From Apiospora phragmitis (taxonomy: Eukaryota; Ascomycota; Sordariomycetes; Amphisphaeriales; Apiosporaceae), in the NCBI GenBank assembly GCA_038363925.1, contig JAQQWL010000009.1:2170001-2234000 (forward strand): DNA of 64,000 nucleotides. The letters run 5' to 3'. A program made the position numbers and the translations under genes. The notes beneath the pieces were generated by a model. It saw nothing but the letters and a program-made list of their open reading frames with translations, was not told the origin of the DNA and did no database searches. Below are positions 47,401 through 57,381 of this stretch, piece after piece; position 1 is the stretch's first letter, and every line of letters begins with the position of its first letter.

Positions 47401-48412
47401 AGCAGATCAATATCCCGCTTGCTGAGGGCAGCCTGGATAGCTTGCCTAACACAGCCAACGTCATGCGTGGGGATGACGAGGATGCTATGGATGTGGACGA
47501 AGCCGATGAGACCATGGAAGAAGCCATGAACGATTATGGCATTGAGATCGACTTCGACAGCCTTGATGAAGAGCTCCGAGATGTAAGTCGAGATGCCTTC
47601 CCAATTCTTCCCCTTTTGAGCCCAATACTAACTCTCACAGCCCGACGATGCGAGCATAGAAGAAAAATTGCAAGAAAAGATTTCTTCTCTGACGTCCGAG
47701 TTGGAAAAGCTCAATCCCAACATGCGTGCCATGGAGCGATTAGAGGCCGTCGAGACCCGTCTCAAATCTATAGAGCAGGAATGGGAAGCGTCCAAGGCGG
47801 CACACAAGGTCGCTAAAGATGCATTCGACGCAGTCAAAGCCAAGCGTTACGAGCTGTTCAACAAGGCCTTCAAACACATTTCGGAGCAAATCTCCCAAGT
47901 GTACAAGGACCTGACGCGCTCGGACGCGTACCCGCTGGGTGGCCAGGCCTACCTTGATATGGAGGAGGATAACGACGCCCCATATCTCTCGGGCATCAAG
48001 TACCATGCCATGCCGCCGCTCAAGCGCTTCCGCGACATGGAGCACCTGTCTGGTGGCGAGAAGACCATGGCCGCCTTGGCCCTCTTGTTCGCCATCCACA
48101 GCTACCAGCCGAGTCCCTTCTTCGTCCTCGACGAGGTGGACGCGGCCCTGGACAATGCCAACGTCGAGAAGATCAAGAACTACATCCGGACCCACGCCGG
48201 CCCCGGCATGCAGTTCATCGTCATCAGTCTCAAGACGGGTCTGTTCCAGGACAGCGAGAGCTTGGTCGGCGTCTATCGTGACCAGGAAGTGAACAGCTCG
48301 CGAACCTTAACCCTTGATGTAAGTACCACCCTAGCACCTGTGGTTGTTTCGTATGGTCCCGGTATACTGACCTATCTTTCTTTCCCCCTTTTAGTTGCGC
48401 AAATACGTATGA
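44438..48412 (+). CDS. SMC1: Cohesin ATPase subunit Smc1
   Basis: Smc1 pairs with Smc3 and Scc1 to form the cohesin ring that holds sister chromatids. There are four exons: 44438-44468, 44530-47582, 47641-48318 and 48395-48412. The introns are 61, 58 and 76 nt, with phases 1, 0 and 0; the protein has 1,259 residues. The first exon encodes only MGKLIRLELF plus one base and the last only LRKYV and the stop, both typical of SMC1 genes. The Walker A motif GPNGSGKS lies at residues 33-40. Two long coiled coils flank the hinge (about residues 510-670, with VKGRVGDLCKPKQKKYDEAV and NMTGGRVDYSKGKRRFEDHD). Near the end come the ABC signature LSGGEK (about 1164) and Walker B FFVLDEVDAAL (about 1187-1197). 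An acidic insert (DDEDAMDVDEADETMEEAM) sits in the second coiled coil. The frame is clean over nearly 4 kb, in contrast to its neighbours. Confidence 0.97.
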
Positions 48413-48997
48413 GACAAGACTGGAGATGGTTGTGGCTAGGGAGTAATGGCTCATTTCAGGGGTGTGGACAATTCGTGAGACCTGCCTCCTTTCCCCACAA
48501 TGCGAGTGGGATACAATAGTATTTGAGTTGCTCTTTTCTTCGTTGTATACAATGACTAGACTCATTCTTGAAGCATTGTCTTTCCGGTACGTTTTATGTG
48601 GCATGGATCTGTATGATAACCATTTGGCCACCGTCAATTGTATTACAGCTCGAAGTGGCACCGTTCAAATGATGTCGAAATGATGCCTGATGTTCTTTTA
48701 GGGTATCCTGATCTACGTTGAGTCTTTATCATCGTCATCTGAAAATGCGCCGCCATATCCAGATCCATCAGTGTATACCGAGCCGTGTTGGAAAAAGAAA
48801 AGGCCATAAGCAAATAGCGTAATGCCCAATGTGTTGAAATAACGCCATACCCCCGATACGTTGAGTATCATAATGCGTCTAGATGAACCGGACCACGGAC
48901 CAAACCTTCGGAAACCGCCCCGAGGAAATGTCGCCCAGGAATAAATAAATAAATGGATGAAGTAGTCCTTGTGCTTCTAATAGGAGCGAGGTTGCTG
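48413..48997. other. Intergenic between convergent SMC1 and the aminodeoxychorismate synthase gene
   Basis: No gene is seen; it holds the two 3' ends. Confidence 0.4.
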
Positions 48998-51578
48998 CTA
49001 CTGCTGGTCACTGAATATCCCCAGCGGGCCCTTGAGCTTGACAAGCATCTCCTCCGTCTCGCCCTCGGGCGTGCTGAGCGCGGTCACGGCGCCGCCGGCG
49101 CCGATGCGCCACACCTCGGTCTCGGACCCGCCGTCGCGCGGGCTCGGCACCGTCTCGTCGTCCCAGCGGAACAGGCTGCGGATCGTCACGCTCCAGTCGC
49201 CCCGGCCCGCGGCGTCCATGTAGCCCACGACGCCCGAGTACAGACTGCGCTCCCCGTGGTGGTAGTGGGCCCCCTCGATGCCCTGCAGGATCTCGCAGCT
49301 GCGCTTCTTGGGGGCGCCCGTCATGGAGCCCGGCGGGAGGCTGGCGGCCAGGACGTCCAGGCCTGTGTAATGCTGATGCCGCCTTGGTGACGTAGCAGTA
49401 GTGGTCGTGGAAGTGGTGCCGGCGTTCTTATTGACGGGGAGGAGTTCGTCGTCGCAGGAAGCTGGCCCTCGACGACGCTGATCATCTGGAACACGCTCGC
49501 GTACTCCTCGACTTTGAGCAGCTGGGGCACGGTGACGCGGCCGGGCCCGCAGACGCTGTGCAGGTCGTGGCGCACGAGGTCGACGATCATGAGGTTCTCG
49601 GCCTCTTCCTTGGGCACGTGCAGGATCTGCTCCGCCTGCGTCAGCGTGGAGACGGCCTCGGATTTCCGGACGGTGCCCTTCATGGGCCGCATGGAGCACA
49701 GCCCGTCGGCCGTGTACTCGAGGAAGCGCTCCGGCGAGCTGCTGATCAAGGTGGCGCCGCCGAGGCGGAGGTAGGACCCGAAGGGAGCCGGTTGCCTGGA
49801 GCGGAGCGAGCGGTACAGCTGCCACGAGCTCGGGACCTTGGTGGCGCTGGGAGGTGCCCAACTATTGGCCATCGTCGGCAAGCCGGCCGTTGTTGCTTCC
49901 TGGGGGCTTTTGGTGCGCTTGATGGTCGTCTGGTCGGTCAGGCAGAGCTCGTACGAGTCGCCGGCCGCGATGAAGTCCTGGCACTGGCGTACCTTCGAGT
50001 CATAAACGTGGGGTTCTGGCGCGACAATACTCGGGGCCGGTGGAACTACTATCGGTGTGATAGGAGGCGTCAGGTTGTCAATGTCCTTGATCTTATCGGT
50101 ATTGAGTCTCAATCCATCAGTCCAAAGAGTCGAACTTTCCAGAGTATTCCTAATTTGTTCTATCCATGCGGTCGCCTCGACGAGTGACGGGTCCAGGCTC
50201 TGAATGCGTAATGTTCCTTCCAGATGGTCAATGACGATGCTCTTGGTTATCCACGAAAAGCTCAAGTCGGGTCTGCTGTGTTGCCTCTTCTCAGCAATGT
50301 CCACGTCGATGCACTCCAGACCCAGTTCATACGTCGCAAAACCCATGAAGCCTCCGACAAACGGTGAGTCGTCACTCCCCATGGCAACTCTACGAGTCTC
50401 AAGAAACTCGGCTAGAACGTGCCAGACGGAGGAGCTTGTGCCGAGATTCAAGCTCTGGCGGGCTGCATCCCCTTGCGAAGGTACACGAGTCGTGACAGCG
50501 TTGTCCCCGACATGATACTCAAACCGCAGGGCTTCATCGACATCCAATGCAATGATGCTATAACGCCCTCGCACATCTAAACCGATACGCTTGGCATGGG
50601 CACTGGCCGAGTCCAGGATGATGTGTTCCTGCCTATTGTGTTGTAGGGTTTCCACAATGTCGGGGGCTTCGATGTGCGGCGGCAGGGATATCGCCTGATA
50701 GCTGTACTTGGACGACCCGTCGAGAGAAGGTAGCCATCTCTTATGGTCTTCCCAGCCCCGAGGGTCTAGTACCGGACCGGACAACAAGCTAGGCTTCGTA
50801 GAACCAGACTCAGACAAAGAGAGGCTGGGCTCCACCGTTCTGCCCCTTGCCGCGCTCCATCTCATTGCCTCGCTGAACCAGTTCTTGATGACTTGGTGCC
50901 CTGCCGGTTCGGAACAAATTGATTCGGGGTGGTACTGCAAGCCCCAGAACGGTTTCGTCGCATGTCTCATCCCCATGAGGATTCGCTCCACGAAGCCAGG
51001 ACGTTGTTCGTCCACCCACGCCAGTGGAACAACATAGGGAAGTGTCGCCGACGGGGTCCATCTCACCATGGCCCAGGCTGTGTCAGACATGGAATCTTGT
51101 CCGACATCGGCGCACAGGCTGTGGTACAGGGTAGCCTGGAAAGGGGGCACGCCGTGAATATGTTACCTTGGGCGGCGTCGCCACTCGCGCGAGGCCAGTG
51201 GTCGATGACGCGGATCATGCCATGCAGTCCCGTCGACAGTTTCCCGATGCCGGCCCCGCAGTGGAAGACGAGACTCTGGAAGCCGAGACAGATGCCCAGC
51301 ACCGGGAGCAGGTGCTGGTCCTCGAGCTCCCAGATGTACTTCATGAGCCCCACATCGGCTGGCGAGGTTGGCGATCCCGGCCCTGGCCCGCAGACGACGG
51401 CGTGGTAGTGCCGGAGCTTTTGTCTCAGCGCATCGTGGAAGCCGGGGGACTCCGGGGCCAGTTCCGGCGCATCAATGGATAAGACGTCGACATCCGCGGC
51501 CAGGAGCACGGTCAGTAACGAGACGATGTTGTTACTGAAAGAGTCGTAGGCGTCAGGAACAGGATCCGAGGGCGGCAC
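48998..51578 (-). CDS. ABZ1: Bifunctional aminodeoxychorismate synthase (PabA-PabB fusion), about four frame breaks
   Basis: This enzyme makes 4-amino-4-deoxychorismate from chorismate and glutamine for p-aminobenzoate and folate synthesis. The N-terminal class-I glutamine amidotransferase has DAYDSFSNNIVSLL, the oxyanion strand GPGPGSP, the nucleophile Cys in GICLGFQSL, and the His-Glu pair in FWGLQYHPESI. A variable linker leads to the chorismate-binding domain: GGFMGFATYELGLE, AAGDSYELCLTDQT, ISSSPERFLEY, RPMKGTVRKSE, VDLVRHDLHSVCGPGRV, SMTGAPKKRSCEILQ and GYMDAAGRGDWSVTIRSLF. It ends GPLGIFSDQQ. Frame breaks: an extra T at 51569 and a missing G at about 51553 disguise MPPRILFLDAYDSF as MPPSDPVPDAYD; one base is missing near 51145; one is missing in the plus-strand G run 49436-49439. 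No introns are needed. The length (about 860 residues) and domain order are usual for fungi. Confidence 0.9.
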
Positions 51579-52623
51579 ATGACGGTATCTCTCTCTTTCG
51601 CCTAGAAGGCCAACAGGGCTATTTCGTCATTATCCAAGGAGTTGCAGCTTTGAGTTGCGAATGTATTCCCTGAGCCGTAAGACCGGTGGATTCGCATCGG
51701 CGCTTTAGTTAGTGGCGGTGTCATGTGGCAAATCAACGAATTTCATCAGTTGGTTTGCATAGAGCCCAAATACTAGGTAAGCTTAAGTAGAATCCCTGTG
51801 GTGATCCACTAAGCCTCTCTTCCTTTAGTGTCGAGTTAAACACATGAGAGATACAGCCGTACCTGGCCGTCGCTAACGTTTACAGAGCCAGAGTCAGAAT
51901 ACATGTAGGATTCAAGATGCACTACATAGATGTAGGGATGGTGCATTGGTGGGGGAGGTTCATGTCACTCGGTACAGCTGAGCTGGGTTAGGGTTAATAC
52001 GCAACGGATGTCTCACAGCGGTTAATCAAGGGCCCTTGGAAAATATCTATTCCAGGGCGCTGGTAACAAAGTCTCTAACGAAAACCATGGAAGGTAATAC
52101 ATAGATTAGGTTTCCCGGTCTCTCAGTAATCATGGTGCATTATGATAGGTATACAAGTACCTACGTTTAAGGGAGGCTCTCGGGGTTTATGCTGGGCAAT
52201 GACTGCTTTAGCTGTGATCCAATATGAAGAGTAGCGGGTTATTCTAATAATATAGCTACATGAAACTGCTATCAAGTACTCGTTCAGCTGTTGACCGAAG
52301 TAATGTTGCCCATTTTTGTAAGTATGTACTGTACTGTATTGTCTGGGGGTTTAATGGGAGTGCCAGAGGCCTCAGCCTGGACCTGCCCCACAACTTAACC
52401 GTTTCCCCACAACCCGACCTGATTGCAGAGATCCCTGCCAGCCAGCTAACTTCCTTGTCGCCAAATTCTCGAAGCGTCGACAACACCAAGAAAGCCTGCC
52501 TGCCAATTCTTCATCTTATTAATCTTTATAACAAACCCGCGCCGTCCCGACCCCGATTGAAACTTTTAGCGTCTACTAAAACCTACGCCGCGTCGGTCGC
52601 TACCATCCTGATCTTCCAGTACC
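51579..52623. other. Divergent intergenic region between ABZ1 and the SNRNP27-like gene
   Basis: No gene is seen. About 1 kb should hold both promoters. It contains GGGTTAGGGTTAATACG near 51985 and a TACCTACG motif near 52160. Confidence 0.35.
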
Positions 52624-53439
52624 ATGGCGGATAACCCTAGACGGGGCCGTGGCCGTGGAGGCTACGGTGGACGCAGAGATGGACCACGGGACAATCGTAG
52701 GGGCGACCCGGACCACGATCGCCACCAGGACAGACGCGCTGGGAGAGACGACCGCCACAGAACCCGCTCCGCCTCGCCTCGGAGAGAACGGCGCGACCGC
52801 TCGCGAGACCGCCGGGACAGAGACCGCGACCATGGCAGGGACAGCCGTCAATACCAGCAGCGTGGCGACCGAGGGCATGACCGAGGGTACGGCGGGCGCG
52901 ATCGCGACAGAGACTACGATAGACGTCGGAGGGATGCCCGAGACGAGCCCAGATCGAGATACCGCGACGAAGATACTGCCCTCCCCAGCAGAGAAGGGAA
53001 TAGGCGCGAGGCTAGCCCGCCCTGCCGGACCAACCCTTCGGAACGCAACGCGGACCTGCCGACGCGTCCCAAGCAGCAGCAACCAGAAAGTGGCAACACA
53101 CCCCTGTCGTTTCGAGTCGGCAAGGGAGAGGAGAGTTCACGGGCCAGCCAAAGCAGAGATGTCGAAAAAGTCAGTGAAGAAAGGCGGCATACGCCGCAAC
53201 ACGAAAACGATACGGCCATGGAGGATGGTCAGGAGCAGGAGGACGAGGACGATGTGGATGTCGAGGCCGACATGGACATGACTGCCATGATGGGCTTCGG
53301 TGGATTTGGCACCACCAAGGGGACTCACGTGAAAGGGAACAACGCTGGGGCCGTGAGGAGGAGAGAGAAGACGGAGTATCGCCAGTACATGAACAGAATT
53401 GGTGGATTCAACAGACCGCTTAGTCCAGGACACCATTAG
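52624..53439 (+). CDS. SNRNP27-like U4/U6.U5 tri-snRNP protein
   Basis: This is a single-exon, clean frame of 271 residues. The N-terminal two thirds is an RS/RD/RE-rich, RGG-containing disordered domain (for example [20 protein letters not shown]). The C-terminal 60 residues carry the signature of the 27-kDa tri-snRNP protein: [40 protein letters not shown], ending LSPGHH. In vertebrates this short conserved domain contacts the spliceosome near the 5' splice site. An acidic block ([16 protein letters not shown]) precedes it. Function is inferred from the C-terminal motif. The first 400 bases are low complexity at DNA level too, which leaves long open frames in the other frames and on the opposite strand. 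Confidence 0.87.
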   Translation: MADNPRRGRGRGGYGGRRDGPRDNRRGDPDHDRHQDRRAGRDDRHRTRSASPRRERRDRSRDRRDRDRDHGRDSRQYQQRGDRGHDRGYGGRDRDRDYDRRRRDARDEPRSRYRDEDTALPSREGNRREASPPCRTNPSERNADLPTRPKQQQPESGNTPLSFRVGKGEESSRASQSRDVEKVSEERRHTPQHENDTAMEDGQEQEDEDDVDVEADMDMTAMMGFGGFGTTKGTHVKGNNAGAVRRREKTEYRQYMNRIGGFNRPLSPGHH

Positions 53440-54133
53440 GTGGAGGGGAGGCGGAGAGACAGATCGGAATGATACCCAATAGCCATCTTACATTGATAGT
53501 CATAGGATAATTGCAAGACAGCAAGCAGAGTGTACATTACTTGTAACCTAGCTTTTCCATGGTCGATCTCGCGTGTCTACTAATTACCTGTTAGTACAAG
53601 GCACCATACCATGCCCACCCACACTACTCGAGAATAGATGAAGCCTCTAACAGAGTATAAGGCTGAATATCATAGCTGATGACATGTCCCTGATGGATAG
53701 CTTCTTCCATACGCCGGCTGCAAAGGCCCAGAAACGCATCACCCTACCGCGCACACATCTCTCAGCTATGGACGTGTAGCGGCCGTTATCGCTATCAGAC
53801 AGACGAAGGGGACGATGCCCCGCGCTTGGCCCTGAACAATGACGCTAAAGGACAGCTGTGCACCGCCAAATTCAGGTACAAGCACTGGAGCTGCTACCAA
53901 TCGACGTCAGTTTCAGATACAGGGTCCAGAATACTATAGCTGTGCAAGCTACAATGCTGTCGTGTCTTTTGTGAGCTCGGTTCCTCCACCACCACCACCA
54001 CCAGAACTGAACCTCACAATTGCTGGGCGAAAGCAGGAAGACCAGAAATCAAAAGATTGCCAAGTCTTCGACCTAGTCGCCCTCTACACCCACGATTTCG
54101 TAGCGACGCCAATGACCTCTTGTTCATTGTGCC
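53440..54133. promoter_or_regulatory. Intergenic, promoter side of the glucosidase I gene
   Basis: No gene is seen. A run of CCACCACCACCACCACCAG lies at about 53985-54002. Confidence 0.35.
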
Positions 54134-56840
54134 ATGGCGTCGCATAACCAACTGACGGCAACGCTGCTGTCCTTCTTTCTCTGCCTCCTACTCGGCATAG
54201 GCTGCACCGGCTTCGCCCACGCCCAAGATGGAGACGAATCCATTCTCAACTCCGAGGTCACTCGCCTCAACAACCAGAGCCTGCTATGGGGGCCCTACCG
54301 ACCCAACCTGTACTTTGGCCTCCGCCCGCGCATTCCCAAGAGCTTGATGGCTGGTCTTATGTGGGCCAAGGTCGATAATTTCCAGGATGTTCAGAACAGT
54401 ACGTGACAACAGGCGCGTTGATGTGCCAGGAGTACTCTATATGCTGACCAACTGTTCCTCTACTAGATTTCCGCTGGACCTGCGAGCAGAACGAAGGCAT
54501 GGCCGGTTACGGCTGGGACGAATACGATACCCGGAAAGGTGGCGTCCAGACAATCCACGATGCCGGGAATAAGATCGACTTGACCACGAGCTTAGTCAAG
54601 ATACCAGGTGGCGCCCATGGCGGAAGCTGGGCCGTTCGTGTTAAGGGTGAACCCCGCGAAGACGCCCCTGAAGATCTAGAGACTACAATTATTTTCTATG
54701 CTAACACCGAAGGCTTGGGTCAAACTCTCGAGGTTTCGGGTGAAAATGAGAATACTGGTTTCAGCGGCGACGTTACCCTCAAGGGGTCTTCGCCCGGCCT
54801 GGGCGACTACAAGCTCGTTGTGACCAAAGGAACTGGAAACCACCCTACCAGCAACCATCCCCTCTCAGCAGAGAGGGGTGGGGACAAGACATTGGTCAAT
54901 TCCATGACTGTACCCGAGGAACATGCCTGGCAAGGGAAAGCACTGGTATTCACACAGCTCAAGAAGACCGTCGATATGATTGTCGAGAGATTCGGCGCCG
55001 AAAATGCCCCACCCCCTTGGCAGGTCTATCAGGTTGACCACGATCCTGCCGAAGGCAACGTGCAGATGATCCAGAAAACTTTCGAGGGTCCCTTTGAATT
55101 CGACATCTTGTTCTCGAGCGCTTCAGCCGGAAAGGATGTCACCAGTGAGGATCTTACGCGCGAGATCAAGTCGACCACCGAATCCTTCAACGAGAAGTTC
55201 TCAGAAGTCTTCACGCTTCAGGCTCCCTTCAAGGACGAAAAATACCGAAAACTCGGAAGCAGCATGCTATCAAACCTGGCTGGTGGCATCGGATACTTCC
55301 ATGGCCAGCACTTAGTCGATCGTTCCTATTCTCCCGAGTATGAAGAGGAGAATGAGGGCTTTGGGGAAGAGACCGAGGCAGCCAGAGCCAGGAAGCAGGA
55401 GCGGCTGGAAGGCCCCTACGAACTGTTCACGAGCATCCCGTCCCGTCCCTTCTTCCCGCGCGGCTTCTTATGGGATGAAGGCTTCCATCTTCTCCCTATT
55501 GCGGACTGGGATATGGATCTCGCTCTGGAGATCGTGAAAAGCTGGTACGATTTGATGGATGACGACGGCTGGATCGCCCGGGAACAGATTCTTGGCACCG
55601 AGGCTCGAAGCAAGGTTCCAGAGGCTTTCCAGGTCCAATACCCCCACTATGCCAACCCTCCTACTCTGTTCTTCATTGTAGAAAAGTTCCTGCATAAGCT
55701 GCAGAAGGAAGCGAACGGGACCCAGGGTGCGAAGAAGGAGACTCTGGCAACTCAAGGCATCAAATTGGAGAGCGCCCATATTGAGAACTCTTCTCTTTCT
55801 CTTGGTCTCAAGTATCTGCAAGAACTGTACCCTCTCTTGCGCCGCCAGTTCTACTGGTTCAAGAAGACACAGTATGGTGATATTCGTTCCTATGACCGGG
55901 AAGCTCACTCTAGCCGAGAGGCCTATCGATGGCGCGGACGAACCGTTTCCCACGTCTTGACCAGCGGCCTCGACGATTATCCGCGACCACAGCCACCCCA
56001 CCCGGGCGAGCTTCACGTCGATTTGATGTCATGGGTTGGCTTGATGGCCAAGACCCTCTCCATGGTTGCAAAGGCCATTGGGGAGGTCGATGATGCGAAG
56101 GACTACGACACGGTCCTCGACAACATCCAGCACAATCTTGTGGACCTCCATTGGTCCGAGAAGGAGGGATGCTTCTGCGATGCTACTATCGATGACTTTG
56201 AAGACCATCAGCTTGTCTGCCACAAGGGTTACATCTCGCTGTTCCCCTTCCTGGTCGGTCTGTTGAAGCCCGACGACCCTCACCTAGGCAAGACTCTCGA
56301 TCTTCTTGGCAACGAGGAGGAACTGTTCAGCCCCCACGGCATCCGCAGCTTGAGCAAGAGCTCGCCCCTGTACGGAACCGAGGAGAACTATTGGCGAAGT
56401 CCTGTTTGGATGCCCCTCAACTACCTCGCGGTCGTGCAGCTGCAAGTAAGTCGATCTCACGCGAATTCCTCCCGTTGACCTCAAAGTTGGTTGCTAACTA
56501 CCCCTTCCCCCCGTAGCATGTTGCTCTGCAAAATGGCCCGTACCAGTCAAAGGCGGCGGACCTGTACACGCGGCTACGCAAGAACTTGGTGGAGACGGTG
56601 TACCAGAGCTGGGAAGAGACCGGCTTCGCGTGGGAGCAGTACAACCCAGAGACGGGCAAGGGCCAGCGCACCCAGCACTTCACCGGCTGGACCAGCCTGG
56701 TCGTCAAGATCATGGCCATGCCTGACTTGGGCGACGTGGCCTCGCCGCCCTCTTCCTCTCCTGCTCCGGGACCCGAGAAGTCAAGCGATCACCACGCCGA
56801 GAAGTCAGGCGAAGACCACGAGGGCCACGATGAGTTGTAG
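54134..56840 (+). CDS. CWH41: Mannosyl-oligosaccharide glucosidase (processing alpha-glucosidase I, GH63) with C-terminal HDEL
   Basis: Glucosidase I removes the outermost glucose from the Glc3Man9GlcNAc2 glycan just after transfer in the ER lumen, the first step of N-glycan trimming. Exons 54134-54398, 54467-56445 and 56517-56840 are joined by introns of 68 and 71 nt with CTGAC and CTAAC branch sites; the protein has 855 residues. The N-terminal hydrophobic segment ([20 protein letters not shown], about 11-30) is followed by the GH63 N domain ([17 protein letters not shown]). Then come the (alpha/alpha)6 barrel motifs: [53 protein letters not shown] and [16 protein letters not shown]. The protein ends in GHDEL, the fungal ER-retrieval signal, after a His/Glu/Asp-rich tail. 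Combined with an apparent AHA/QD cleavage site this suggests a soluble luminal enzyme, although the hydrophobic segment could also act as a type II anchor. Confidence 0.95.
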
Positions 56841-57381
56841 ACATGGAGTTGCCTTTTTAAGGTGATGATGACTTCTACACAATGCAGCATACCCCTCCTT
56901 TCCCATGTGCCGTTAGATGCCACGGGAGGGAACCATGTTTTGGGCGGAATTGTTTCTCGGCGGCATAGACAAGAGGAGCATCTCGAGGATTTGGTTCCAC
57001 TCGCAAGGCAGGCGCACAAATGAGTAGCTGCCGAGTGTATATAGACGTCGAACCATCTCCCTCTTCCCCAGACATAAAAGTCTGGCGGATATAGTCCCTC
57101 AAATAATGAGGAAATGAAGACAAAAGATTATTGAACACACTTCTTAAATGATAATTTGGGTGATCATGTGGCCTAAAGTAACTACCCTGTACGCCAAGCA
57201 CCCCTATGTAATTTACCTACCCAGTCCAAAAGCAATGTGCTATCATGACCACCTTCCCGTAACCTGAAATATATTGTTCCGTAATAGAAGCCCCGAATTT
57301 CCCTCTGGCTCTGTTTGATCCTACCTATCCTTACATTCCACGTGAGGATTTTACCACTTCGGCCCAGCTGAGTGACGGTCC
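56841..57381. other. Intergenic between convergent CWH41 and the RabGAP gene
   Basis: No gene is seen; it holds the two 3' ends. Confidence 0.4.

Noticed and set aside
51985..52000. GGGTTAGGGTTAATACG as a telomere repeat
   Set aside because: Only one and a half units are present, in the middle of a gene-dense region.
52649..53281. 210-codon frame overlapping the SNRNP27-like gene, Thr/Ala-rich
   Set aside because: It is an off-frame reading of the low-complexity RS/RD repeat; the frame with the conserved C-terminal snRNP motif is the real one.
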